Assembly: GCA_021234155.1 (NCBI GenBank)
Contig: JAJEKV010000020.1
Coordinates: 6,618,563 to 6,682,562 of the forward strand
Origin: Isoetes taiwanensis
Taxonomy: Eukaryota; Streptophyta; Lycopodiopsida; Isoetales; Isoetaceae
Reading direction: 5' to 3'
Length of the DNA stretch: 64,000 nt
Below are positions 45,339 to 56,569 of the stretch, one piece after another. The position numbers and the translations under genes were made by a program. Positions within the stretch are counted from its first letter, which is position 1, and each line of letters starts with the position of its first letter. The notes beneath the pieces were generated by a model that did no database searches, had not been told where the DNA came from, and saw only the letters and a program-made list of their open reading frames with translations.

Positions 45339-45417
45339 AAAATTTTTATGTTGTGTGGGGGATTCGAACCCTGGCCATTGACCCCCCAGCCCCCCATTCT
45401 AACCACTAGACCAAGCA
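45339..45417 (-). ncRNA. tRNA-like Pol III unit, satellite unit 1
   Basis: The minus strand carries an A box TGGTCTAGTGG and a B box GGTTCGAATCC, both perfect matches to the Pol III consensus about 40 bases apart. TTTT (45342-45339) lies shortly after the B box and could terminate transcription. The same layout recurs in every unit. It could be a small tRNA-related RNA gene or the head of a SINE. Expression is not shown by sequence. Confidence 0.6.
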
Positions 45418-46437
45418 CTAATTCCATATATAATTTATGTTTCAAAAATACTTAAGGGTAATATTCCCATTAAGATAAAACAGACTATAACATTCTAGCT
45501 AGTTCAAGAAAGTTCTAGGATGTTCTCGAAAGGCTCTAGAAAGTTCTAGAAAAAAAAGTTCTAGAACATAAGAGAATCTAGGGGGGATCTAAGAAAATTC
45601 TTCCAGAAAGTTCTAAATTGTTCTAATAAGTTTTAGAATGTTCTAGAACGTAGGGGAATCTACGGGAATGTAAGGAAATCTAGGGAAATACTTCCAGAAA
45701 GTTCTAGAATATATTGAAAGTCTTAGAATGTTCCAGAAAGTCTTAGAATGTTCTAAGAAGTTCTAGAATGCTCAAAAAAAAAAAAAGTTCTAGAATGTAA
45801 AGGAATCCAGAAGAATCTAATAGAATCTAAGAAAATCTCATAAAATGTAAGAGAATCTCTTAAAATCTGGGGGATCTAAAGGAATCTTCATAAAATCTAA
45901 GGGAATCTAAAAAACTGTTGATGAAATCTTAAAGTATCTAGGGGAATCTTTATAGAATCTCTTTGAATCTCATATAATGTAAGGGAACCTAGGGCAATCT
46001 CATAAAATCTAAAGGGATCTAAGGGGATCTAGATATATGTTCTTATGTTTGTCCTCTTGAATCCGGCCGTTGATCCGAGATCCTACGGCTCACGTGGCTT
46101 TGGGACGTATCCTACGGCCCAGATGGCTTGGGAGTTTGTTTCCGATTATATGTAAGCGATCCCACGGTCCAAAGTTGATCCGATCCTCGATCGTCCGGGT
46201 CCGAGATCCTACGGCTCACGTTGCTTTGGGACACATCCTACGGTGCACATGGCTTTGGGAATTATATGTAATCGATCCTACGGTCTAGGTTGATCCGATC
46301 CTGATCGTCGATCCGAGATCTTACGGCTCACGTGGCTTGGCATATATCCTACAGTGCATATGACTTTGGGAATTATATGTAATAGATCCTATGGCTCATC
46401 CCTTAGGAAAAGGCTTCTTTTAAAATTTTTATGTTGT

Positions 46438-46502
46438 GTGGGGGATTCGAACCCTGGCCATTGACCCCCCAGCCCCCCCATTCTAACCACTAGACCAAGC
46501 AT
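46438..46502 (-). ncRNA. tRNA-like Pol III unit, satellite unit 2
   Basis: Same A and B boxes (ccactagacca and ggattcgaaccc on the plus strand), followed on the minus strand by a T run inside aaaattttt. Confidence 0.58.
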
Positions 46503-47734
46503 TAATTCCATACATAATTTATGTTTCAAAAATACTTAAGGGTAATATTCCCATTAAGATAAAACAGACTATAACATTCTAGCTAGTTCAAGAAAGTTCT
46601 AGGATGTTCTCGAAAGGCTCTAGAAAGTTCTAGAAAAAAAAGTTCTAGAACATAAGAGAATCTAGGGGGGATCTAAGAAAATTCTTCCAGAAAGTTCTAA
46701 ATTGTTCTAATAAGTTTTAGAATGTTCTAGAACGAAGGGGAATCTACGGGAATGTAAGGAAATCTAGGGAAATACTTCCAGAAAGTTCTAGAATATATTG
46801 AAAGTCTTAGAATGTTCCAGAAAGTCTTAGAATGTTTTAAAAAGTTCTAGAATGTAAAGGAATCCAGAAGAATCTAATAGAATCTAAGAAAATCTCATAA
46901 AATGTAAGAGAATCTCTTAAAATCTGGGGATCTAAAGGAATCTTCATAAAATCTAAGGGAATCTAAAAAAATGTTGATGAAATCTTAGAGTATCTAGGGG
47001 AATCTTTATAGAATCTCTTTGAATCTCATATAATGTAAGAGAACCTAGGGCAATCTCATAAAATCTAAAGGGATTTAAGGGAATCTAAGGGGATCTAGGG
47101 GGATCTTCATAGAATCTTGGAGAATCTACGGAAATGGAATCTAGAGGGAATCTTATAAAATTTAGAGGAATCTCCACGAAACCTCCAAGAGAACCTTGGT
47201 AGAATCTTAGAGAATCTATGAATTTAGAGTATTCTCAAAAGATTCTTTTAGAATGTACGGCACGACAAGAACTTGCATCGTAGGAACATGCTAAAACTCG
47301 AACATGCACGGTAGGACGCATTAAATTTCTTGTCATAACATATATATGTTGTTATGTTTGTCCTCTTGAATCCGGCCGTTGATCCGAGATCCTACGGCTC
47401 ACGTGGCTTCGGGACATATCCTACGGCCCAGATGGCTTGGGAGTTTGTTTCCGATTATATGTAAGTGATCCTACGGTCCAGGTTGATCTGATCCTGATCG
47501 TCGGTCCGAGATCCTACGGCTCACGTTGCTTTGGGACACATCCTACGGTGCACATGGCTTTGGGAATTATACGTAATCGATCCTACGGTCTAGGTTGATC
47601 CGATCCTGATCGTCGATCCGAGATCTTACGGCTTACGTGGCTTGGCACATATCCTACGGTGCATATGACTTTGGGAATTATATGTAATAGATCCTATGGC
47701 TCATCCATTAGGAAAAGGCTTTTAAAATTTTTAT

Positions 47735-47801
47735 GTTGTGTGGGGGATTCGAACCCTGGCCATTAACCCCCTAGCCCCCCATTCTAACCACTAGACCAAG
47801 C
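47735..47801 (-). ncRNA. tRNA-like Pol III unit, satellite unit 3
   Basis: Same A and B boxes as unit 1, with a few changes in the spacer (ttaaccccctag). Confidence 0.58.
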
Positions 47802-48832
47802 ATTAATTCTATATATAATTTATGTTTCAAAAATACTTAAGGGTAACATTCTCATTAAGATAAAATAGACTATAACATTCTAGCTAGTTCAAGAAAGTTC
47901 TAGGATGTTTTGGAAGGCTCTAGAAAGTTCTAGAATTCTTCTAGAAAGTTCTAGAACATAAGAGAATCTAGGGGGGATCTAAGAAAATTCTTCCAGAAAG
48001 TTCTAAATTGTTCTAATAAGTTTTAGAATGTTCTAGAACGTAGGGGAATCTACGGGAATGTAAGGAAATCTAGGGAAATATTTCCAGAAAGTTCTAGAAT
48101 ATATTGAAAGTCTTAGAATGTTCCAGAAAGTCTTAGAATGTTTTAACAAGTTCTAGAATGTAAAGGAATCTAGAAGAATCTAATAGAATCTAAAAAAATC
48201 TCATAAAACGTAAGAGAATCTCTTAAAATCTGGGGGATCTAAAAGAATCTTCATAAAATCTAAGGGAATCTAAAAAAATGTTGATGAAATCTTAAAGTAT
48301 CTAGGGGAATCTTTATAGAATCTCTTTGAATCTCATATAATGTAAGGGAACCTAGGGCAATCTCATAAAATCTAAAGGGATCTAAGGGAATCTAAGGGGA
48401 TCTAGATATATGTTCTTATGTTTGTCCTCTTGAATCCGGCCGTTGATCCGAGATCCTACGGCTCACGTGGCTTTGGGACGTATCCTACGGCCCAGATGGC
48501 TTGGGAGTTTGTTTCCGATTATATGTAAGCGATCCTACGGTCCAGGTTGATCTGATCCTGATCGTCGGTCCGAGATCCTAAGGCTCACGTTGCTTTGGGA
48601 CACATCCTACGGTGCACATGGCTTTGGGAATTATATGTAATCGATCCTACGGTCTAGGTTGATCCGATCCTGATCGTCGATCCGAGATCTTACGGCTCAC
48701 GTGGCTTGGCACATATCCTACAGTGCATATGACTTTGGGAATTATATGTAATAGATCCCATATGATTTTGGGAATTATATGTAATAGATCCTATGGCCCA
48801 TCCCTTAGGAAAAGGCTTTTAAAATTTTTATG

Positions 48833-48897
48833 TTGTGTGGGCGATTCGAACCCTGGCCATTGACCCCCCAGCCCCCATTCTAACCACTAGACCAAGC
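48833..48897 (-). ncRNA. tRNA-like Pol III unit, satellite unit 4
   Basis: A and B boxes intact. One change next to the B box (gggcgattcgaac). Confidence 0.58.
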
Positions 48898-48973
48898 ATT
48901 AATTCCATACATAATTTATGTTTCAAAAATACTTAAGGGTAATATTCCCATTAAGATAAAACAGACTATAACA

Positions 48974-49051
48974 TTCTAGCTAGTTCAAGAAAGTTCTAGG
49001 ATGTTCTGGAAGGCTCTAGAAAGTTCTAGAATCTTCTAGAAAGTTCTAGAA
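48974..49051. promoter_or_regulatory. 78-bp heat-shock-element array, satellite unit 4
   Basis: Sixteen alternating TTC/GAA modules at exact 5-bp spacing (..GAA-AG-TTC-TA-GAA-TC-TTC-TA-GAA..). Thirteen are perfect, and the other three read GCT, GGA and CTC. Heat-shock factor needs three or more such modules. The last seven modules (GAA..GAA) are all perfect. Confidence 0.6.
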
Positions 49052-50147
49052 CATAAGAGAATCTAGGGGGGATCTAAGAAAATTCTTCCAGAAAGTTCTA
49101 AATTGTTCTAATAAGTTTTAGAATGTTCTAGAACGTAGGGGAATCTACAGGAATGTAAGGAAATCTAGGGAAATACTTCCAGAAAGTTCTAGAATATATT
49201 GAAAGTCTTAGAATGTTCCAGAAAGTCTTAGAATATTCTAAAAAGTTCTAGAATGTAAAGGAATCCAGAAGAATCTAATAGAATCTAAGAAAATCTCATA
49301 AAATTTAAGAGAATCTCTTAAAATCTGGGGGATCTAAAGGAATCTTCATAAAATCTAAGGGAATCTAAAAAAATGTTGATGAAATCTTAGAGTATCTAGG
49401 AGAATCTTTATAGAATCTCTTTGAATCTCATATAATGTAAGGGAACCTAGGGCAATCTCATAAAATCTAAAGGGATCTAAGGGAATCTAAGGGGATCTAG
49501 GGGGGTCTTCATAGAATCTTGGAGAATCTACGGAAATGGAATCTAGAGGGAATCTTATAAAATTTAGAGGAATCTCCACGAAACCTCCAAGAGAACCTTG
49601 GTAGAATCTTAGAGAATCTATGAATTTAGAGTATTCTCAAAAGATTCTTTTAGAATTTACGCCACGACAAGAACTTGCATCGTAGGAACATGCTAAAACT
49701 CGAACATGCACCGTAGGACGCATTAAATTTCTTGTCATAACATATATATGTTCTTATGTTTGTCCTCTTGAATCCGGCCGTTGATCCGAGATCCTACGGC
49801 TCACGTGGCTTCGGGACGTATCCTACGGCCCAGATGGCTTGGGAGTTTGTTTCCGATTATATGTAAGTGATCCTACGGTCCAAAGTTGATCCGATCCCCG
49901 ATCGTTTGGTCCGAGATCCTACGGCTCACGTTGCTTTGGGACACATCCTACGGTGCACATGGCTTTGGGAATTATACGTAATCGATCCTACGGTCTAGGT
50001 TGATCCGATCCTGATCGTCGATCCGAGATCTTACGGCTTACGTGGCTTGGTACATATCCTAAGGTGCATATGACTTTGGGAATTATATGTAATAGATCCT
50101 ATGGCTCATCCCTTAGGAAAAGGCTTTTAAAATTTTTATGTTGTGTG

Positions 50148-50211
50148 GGGGATTCGAACCCTGGCCATTAACCCCCCAGCCCCCCATTCTAACCACTAGA
50201 CCAAGCATTAA
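50148..50211 (-). ncRNA. tRNA-like Pol III unit, satellite unit 5
   Basis: A and B boxes intact, with the same downstream T run. Confidence 0.58.
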
Positions 50212-51210
50212 TTCTATATATAATTTATGTTTCAAAAATACTTAAGGGTAATATTCCCATTAAGATAAAATAGACTATAACATTCTAGCTAGTTCAAGAA
50301 AGTTCTAGGATGTTCTGGAAGGCTCTAGAAAGTTCTAGAATTCTTCTAGAAAGTTCTAGAACATAAGAGAATCTAGGGGGGATCTAAGAAAATTCTTCCA
50401 GAAAGTTCTAAATTGTTCTAATAAGTTTTAGAATGTTCTAGAACGTAGGGGAATCTACGGGAATGTAAGGAAATCTAGGGAAATATTTCCAGAAAGTTCT
50501 AGAATATATTGAAAGTCTTAGAATGTTCCAGAAAGTCTTAGAATGTTCTAAAAAGTTCTAGAATGTAAAGGAATCCAGAAGAATCTAATAGAATCTAAGA
50601 AAATCTCATAAAATGTAAGAGAATCTCTTAAAATCTGGGGGATCTAAAGGAATCTTCATAAAATCTAAGGGAATCTAAAAAAATGTTGATGAAATCTTAA
50701 AGTATCTAGGGGAATCTTTATAGAATCTCTTTGAATCTCATATAATGTAAGGGAACCTAGGGAAATCTCATAAAATCTAAAGGGATCTAAGGGAATCTAA
50801 GGGGATCTAGATATATGTTCTTATGTTTGTCCTCTTGAATCCGGTCGTTGATCCGAGATCCTACGGCTCACGTGGCTTTGGGACGTATCCTACGGCCCAG
50901 ATGGCTTGGGAGTTTGTTTCCGATTATATGTAAGCGATCCTACGGTCCAGGTTGATCTGATCCTGATCGTCGGTCCGAGATCCTACGGCTCACGTTGCTT
51001 TGGGACACATCCTACGGTGCACATGGCTTTGGGAATTATATGTAATCGATCCTACGGTCTAGGTTGATCCGATCCTGATCGTCGATCCGAGATCTTACGG
51101 CTCACGTGGCTTGGCACATATCTTACGGTGCATATGACTTTGGGAATTATATGTAATAGATCTTATAGCTCATCCCTTAGGAAAAGGCTTTTAAAATTTT
51201 TATGTTGTGT

Positions 51211-51272
51211 GGGGGATTCGAACCCTGGCCATTGACCCCCCAGCCCCCCCATTCTAACCACTAGACCAAGCA
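51211..51272 (-). ncRNA. tRNA-like Pol III unit, satellite unit 6
   Basis: A and B boxes intact, with the same downstream T run. Confidence 0.58.
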
Positions 51273-51344
51273 TTAATTCCATACATAATTTATGTTTCAA
51301 AAATACTTAAGGGTAATATTCCCATTAAGATAAAACAGACTACA

Positions 51345-51422
51345 TTCTAGCTAGTTCAAGAAAGTTCTAGGATGTTCTGGAAGGCTCTAGAAAGTTCTAG
51401 AATCTTCTAGAAAGTTCTAGAA
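51345..51422. promoter_or_regulatory. 78-bp heat-shock-element array, satellite unit 6
   Basis: Same 16-module TTC/GAA series as in unit 4, with the same three imperfect modules. Confidence 0.6.
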
Positions 51423-52159
51423 CATAAGAGAATCTAGGGGGGATCTAAGAAAATTCTTCCAGAAAGTTCTAAATTGTTCTAATAAGTTTTAGAATGTTCT
51501 AGAACGTAGGGGAATCTACGGGAATGTAAGGAAATCTAGGGAAATACTTCCAGAAAGTTCTAGAATATATTGAAAGTCTTAGAATGTTCCAGAAAGTCTT
51601 AGAATGTTCTAAAAAGTTCTAGAATATAAAGGAATCCAGAAGAATCTAATAGAATCTAAGAAAATCTCATAAAATGTAAGAGAATCTCTTAAAATCTAGG
51701 GGATCTAAAGGAATCTTCATAAAATCTAAGGGAATCTAAAAAAATGTTGATGAAATCTTAGAGTATCTAGGGGAATCTTTATAGAATCTCTTTGAATCTC
51801 ATATAATGTAAGGGAACCTAGGGCAATCTCATAAAATCTAAAGGGATCTAAGGGAATCTAAGGGGATCTAGATATATGTTCTTATGTTTGTCCTCTTGAA
51901 TCCGGCCGTTGATCCGAGTTCCTACGGCTCACGTGGCTTTGGGACGTATCCTACGGCCCAGATGGCTTGGGAGTTTGTTTCCGATTATATGTAAGTGATC
52001 CTACGGTCTAGGTTGATCCGATCCTGATCGTCGATCCGAGATCTTACGGCTTACGTGGCTTGGCACATATCCTACGGTGCATATGACTTTGGGAATTATA
52101 TGTAATAGATCCTATGGCGCATCCCTTAGGAAAAGGCTTTTAAAATTTTTATGTTGTGT

Positions 52160-52223
52160 GGGGGATTCGAACCCTGGCCATTAACCCCCTAGCCCCCCAT
52201 TCTAACCACTAGACCAAGCATTA
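52160..52223 (-). ncRNA. tRNA-like Pol III unit, satellite unit 7
   Basis: A and B boxes intact, although the unit has lost part of its atcctacgg region. Confidence 0.58.
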
Positions 52224-52295
52224 ATTCTATATATAATTTATGTTTCAAAAATACTTAAGGGTAATATTCCCATTAAGATAAAATAGACTATAACA

Positions 52296-52373
52296 TTCTA
52301 GCTAGTTCAAGAAAGTTCTAGGATGCTCTGGAAGGCTCTAGAAAGTTCTAGAATCTTCTAGAAAGTTCTAGAA
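52296..52373. promoter_or_regulatory. 78-bp heat-shock-element array, satellite unit 7
   Basis: Same series as units 4 and 6, with one more changed module (CTC for TTC). The terminal seven modules remain perfect. Confidence 0.55.
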
Positions 52374-53439
52374 CACAAGAGAATCTAGGGGGGATCTAAG
52401 AAAATTCTTCCAGAAAGTTCTAAATTGTTCTAATAAGTTTTAGAATGTTCTAGAACGTAGGGGAATCTACGGGAATGTAAGGAAATCTAGGGAAATATTT
52501 CCAGAAAGTTCTAGAATATATTGAAAGTCTTAGAATGTTCCAGAAAGTCTTAGAATGTTCTAAAAAGTTCTAGAATGTAAAGGAATCCAGAAGAATCTAA
52601 TAGAATCTAAGAAAATCTCATAAAATGTAAGAGAATCTCTTAAAATCTGGGGGATCTAAAGGAATCTTCATACAATCTACGGGAATCTAAAAAAATGTTG
52701 ATGAAATCTTAGAGTATCTAGGGGAATCTTTATAGAATCTCTTTGAATCTTATATAATGTAGGGGAAGCTAGGGCAATCTCATAAAATCTAAAGGGATCT
52801 AAGGGAATTTAAGGGGATCTAGGGGGGTCTTCATAGAATCTTGGAGAATCTACAGAAATCTAATGGAATCTAGAGGAAATCTTATAAAATTTAGAGGAAT
52901 CTCCACGAAACCTCCAAGAGAACCTTGGTAGAATCTTAGAGAATCTATGAATTTAGAGTATTCTCAAAAGATTCTTTTAGAATGTAAGGCACGACAAGAA
53001 CTTGCATCATAGGAACATGCTAAAACTCGAACATGCACCGTAGGACGCATTAAATTTCTTGTATATATCTACATATTAATGGCAAACTCTTTGGGTTTTC
53101 TTATATCATTAGATCCTAGAATATTCCTAAGAATATGCTAAATCTGGGGTTGAGGAATATAAGCAATATTGCAAATAAGATTTGTTATAACGATGCATCT
53201 AAAAAATGGAAACAAAGAAACTTTAGAAATAAAAGCTTGCGGCTGCCCTAAAAAAAAAAAATTGTGCCGCTCATGCCATTGATGATTTCTTCAAGGAGAC
53301 TTTCTGCTTGATGCAACGGAAATGTTCATGGCAATGCATTTGAGAAACCAACTCTGTATAAAGCAACAAGCAAAAGGAACTTCTTCAAGGGCATACAACC
53401 GATGCATTCAAACGAGGGGGGAGAAAGGGGAGAACTGAA

Positions 53440-53606
53440 ATGGATGGAGGTCGCATTTGTCCCGCAAAGTTAGAAACAGAGGTTCGGCAACTTCTGCGCA
53501 TTCTCCTTCCATGGTTTAATACCAAGAACCGCCATGCTGCCTGTGTTGAAGAATTATCTGCACCCAACCACATCAGTTTACATATAGAAAGCACATGCCT
53601 AAGAAA
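53440..53606 (+). pseudogene. Unknown conserved exon-like frame, copy 1
   Basis: The frame reads DGGRICPAKLETEVRQLLRI, then LLPWFNTKNRHAACVEELSA, then PNHISLHIEST. It looks protein-like rather than random, and it is kept in the second copy. No start, splice partner or family recognised. Confidence 0.35.
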
Positions 53607-54137
53607 CACCCAATTTGAGAACTTAAAAGTTTATGAGCAGATGGATTAATGTTTAGTATAGTAATAGATACGGTTCTTCTATGTTGAATATCTTTTAAGT
53701 CAAAAGTGAGTCAGCTCTTAATTACTCATCACATGAAATTTGTAAAAAGTGTCAATGTAAAAGATAAACCTCTAAATAGGTGGAGATGTTTGAACCTAGG
53801 AATTTATTTTAACGTGATATGGGTCTATTTCTATCTTTAAGACACTCTTCTACATATTGGCTGGTAGGCATATTGGACAAATAAAATCGTCACTATCATC
53901 CTTAATAGCTACAAGAAACTTATCGTACATATTAATGGCAAACTCTTTGGGTTTTCGTATATCATTAGATCCTAGAATATTCCTAAGAATATGCTAAATC
54001 TGGGGTTGAGGAATATAAGCAATATGTGGTCCCGAATCATTGCAAATAAGATTTGTTATAACGATGCATCTAAAAAATGGAAACAAAGAAACTTTAGAAA
54101 TAAAAGCTTGCGGCTGCCCTAAAAAAAAAGAAAATTT

Positions 54138-54494
54138 GTGCCGCTCATGCCATTGATGATTTCTTCAAGGAGACTTTCTGCTTGCTGCAACGGAAATGTT
54201 CATGGCAATGCATTTGAGAAACCAACTCTGTATAAAGCAACAAGCAAAAGGAACTTCTTCAAGGGCATACAACCGATGCATTCAAACGAGGGGGGAGAAA
54301 GGGGAGGAACTGAAATGGATGGAGGTCGCATTTGTCCTGCAAAGTTAGAAACAGAGGTTCGGCAACCTCTGCACATTCTCCTTCCATGGTTTAATACCAA
54401 GAACCGCCATGCTGCCTGTGTTGAAGAATTATCTGCACCCAACCACATTCTCAGTTTACATATAGAAAGCACGCCTAAAAAACACCCAATTTGA
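54138..54494 (+). pseudogene. Unknown conserved exon-like frame, copy 2
   Basis: A 118-codon frame contains FEKPTLYKATSKRNFFKG, then the block ICPAKLETEVRQPLHILLPW, then NRHAACVEELSAPNHILSLH. Relative to copy 1 there are a one-base indel upstream, an in-frame three-base insertion, and a few substitutions. Copies this close make it hard to judge constraint. A captured exon is as likely as a real gene. Confidence 0.35.
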
Positions 54495-54769
54495 GAACTT
54501 AAAAGTTTATGAGCAGATGGATTAATGTTAAGTATAATAATAGATACGGTTCTCCTATGTTGAATATCTTTTAAGTCAAAAGTGACTCAGCTCTTAATTA
54601 CTCATCACATGAAATTTGTAAAAAGTGTTAATGTAAAAGATAAACCTCTAAATAGGTGGAGATGTTTGAACCTAGAAATTTATTTTAACGTGATATGGGT
54701 CTATTTCTATCTTTAAGACACTCTTCTACATATTGGACAAATAAAATCGTCACTATCATCCTTAATAGC

Positions 54770-54814
54770 TACAAGAAACTTATCGTGGCGGCCAAGGCCG
54801 CCGCGAACGTTTCT
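54770..54814 (+). repeat. GC-rich dispersed repeat end, copy 2
   Basis: tacaagaaacttatcgtggc then ggccaaggccgccgcgaacgtttct, the counterpart of 21124-21168. Confidence 0.75.
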
Positions 54815-54944
54815 CTAGTTCTAACCCGCTGAGGTTTGGCCCACTATTAACGTTCAACCTGTCAATGCAATGCATGCTTAATAATGGGTTTCTATTCACA
54901 AGGGTGCGAGACCACATGTGGTAGCATTTATGAATTGCCAAACA

Positions 54945-55003
54945 GGCGGGATTTGAACCCACATTGTTGCCTTGTGTCCTCTTGCCCATACGATAGATAG
55001 TTG
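54945..55003 (-). ncRNA. tRNA-like sequence with Pol III boxes
   Basis: The minus strand has a perfect B box GGTTCAAATCC in a fully paired T-arm (GTGGG..CCCGC), and an A-box-like TGGGCAAGAGG with one mismatch. It is probably a tRNA-derived SINE head or a tRNA pseudogene. Confidence 0.45.
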
Positions 55004-55072
55004 CTGCGAGACGACCATGAGATTCCCAATGCTGGTATCCCTTTCTCTCTTTTATCCTCTCCTTTTTATCAC

Positions 55073-55360
55073 CCGATGCTAGTCAATGGGGTTTGAGCCT
55101 GGATGGGTGCTGCCCAGAACCAATGGCCTGACCACTAGGCTAACAGCGCGGTTGCCATTATCTCTTTCGCACCATCCATTGCTAGTCAGTGGGTTTTGAG
55201 CCTGGATGGATGATGCCCAGAACCAATGGCCTGACCACTAGGCTAACAACGCGATGGACCTTTTTGTTTATTTAGCTGCACCCGATGATGGGCAGTGGGC
55301 TTTGAGCCTGGACGGGGGTTTCCCATAACCATTAGCTTAACTCTTGGCCGTCAACGCGGT
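55073..55360 (-). repeat. Three tandem tRNA-like units
   Basis: Units at about 55073-55152, 55183-55254 and 55285-55360. On the minus strand the first two read TTAGCCTAGTGGTCAGGCC (a perfect A box) and then CAGGCTCAAACCCC (a B box with one mismatch). The third unit is more decayed. Spacers are about 30 bp. Confidence 0.6.
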
Positions 55361-55664
55361 GAGCATCTTTTTATCTCTGCCTCATTTGTTTAATGTAATT
55401 TATTTGTTTAATGTTTCTAGTTTGATTTGTTGAAGAATAGATGTGGGGAACCTCGTGGTAATCAAACAGCATGCCATCTATCGTATGGGCCAGAAAGGGA
55501 ATGGGATGAGAGATATAGAGCATGCACCTTGTTTGAAGTATGCATGGAATGGAAGTGGATCTGCCGGGTTGTCTCATCATCGCTCGCATGGCCGCATTGG
55601 TCCACAGAAATGCCTTGTGGACTGCAATGGCGCTGGAGTTTTATATGCAGGGGCAAGCAATAAT

Positions 55665-55805
55665 GGCGGCAATAAATGCAAAGTGTATTAATGGCCGCAA
55701 TAAATGCAAAGTGTATTAATGGCCGCAATAAATGCAAAGTGCACACATGTCTCATCAAGTTATTAGAGTGTATTAATGGCCGCAATAAATGCAAAGTGCA
55801 CACAT
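55665..55805. repeat. 28-bp repeats with ggccgcaataaatgcaaagt
   Basis: Four copies of attaatggccgcaataaatg-caaagtg. Three are contiguous, and the fourth follows a 25-bp spacer (cacacatgtctcatcaagtt..). Confidence 0.9.
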
Positions 55806-56569
55806 GGTCGTGCTTTGATAATAATTTTTAAGGAATGTGGATTGATTGAGCTTAGATGGATTGATTGAGCAAGGGGAGTCACGTGGCTATGGTTCCTTGT
55901 CAATGAATATTAACTAGGAAAATACAAAAAATGTTCCTCAAAAATATTTTTCGACACTTGGCGCGCATGCACTGGAACATCAAAGAATCTCGAAGAATAG
56001 AATCAAAGTGTATGCATTATATATGGTTTGATAATGCATTATATATGGTTTGATAAAGAAAAGTGGGTATGTTCTCGACGAATATAGAATTTCATGGCAT
56101 CATATCAAAATCGATGGTTATCTCCTAACGGGACTTAAATACAATGAGATTACTATTTAAATGGACTGGACGTTCATGGGGACCAAAGATCTATGGACTA
56201 GCAACAAAACTTTATGAGAAAAAATATGAAACTTAATTGAATAAGGCAGCCCATGGACATAAAAGCCGATCTTACCTTATTTTATTATAGTCATGATTCT
56301 AAAAGTCAAGTCCCAATTTATACAATAGGACAAAGAAAATAGAACATTGTAAACTAGACATGATGTGATTGTATCAAGTTGGTTTCACTTCAATATGAGC
56401 CCATTTCATGGTCAAATTGGTCATAGATTTAGCAATCTAATCAAATGAATGTCGGAAGGTGGCCAATTGATATCCAACTTGTCTCAAAGATCAATTTGCA
56501 TGAAGATTGAAGACCTCTTGTAAAGAAGAAAAAAAAAACTATGCATTGATTCTGTGGTTTCATCCACTA
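55806..56569. other. No gene recognised
   Basis: AT-rich sequence. A 21-bp direct repeat (gcattatatatggtttgataa) occurs at 56014-56056. No coding motif. Confidence 0.4.

Larger units (their letters stand above)
44966..53062. repeat. Seven-unit satellite array, monomers 1.06-1.34 kb
   Basis: Units begin with tgttcttatgtttgtcctct at 44981, 46038, 47347, 48411, 49749, 50816 and 51877. Lengths are about 1057, 1309, 1064, 1338, 1067, 1061 and 1186 bp. Each unit has: (i) about 370 bp of atcctacgg-containing subrepeats; (ii) a minus-strand tRNA-like unit; (iii) about 100 bp of spacer (tttatgtttcaaaaatactt); (iv) TTCTAGAA decamers; (v) about 450 bp of ggaatctaag-like decamers. Units 2, 4 and 7 also keep a 270-bp tail ending catgcaccgtaggacgcatt, and unit 7 has an internal deletion of about 125 bp. 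Confidence 0.95.
53069..54786. repeat. Tandem duplication, unit about 860 bp
   Basis: Copy 1 (53069-53928) and copy 2 (53929-54786) both begin tacatattaatggcaaactc. Copy 2 ends agctacaagaaacttatcg and continues as the GC-rich dispersed repeat. The copies are highly similar, with short indels. Confidence 0.92.

Noticed and set aside
46070-46288. 72-codon frame in the satellite with repeated RDPTAHVALG
   Set aside because: It is translation of the gatcctacggctcacgtggc subrepeat and is not kept open in the other monomers.
44966-53062. CRISPR-like array
   Set aside because: Repeats are about 1 kb monomers without unique spacers, in plant nuclear DNA. It is a satellite array.
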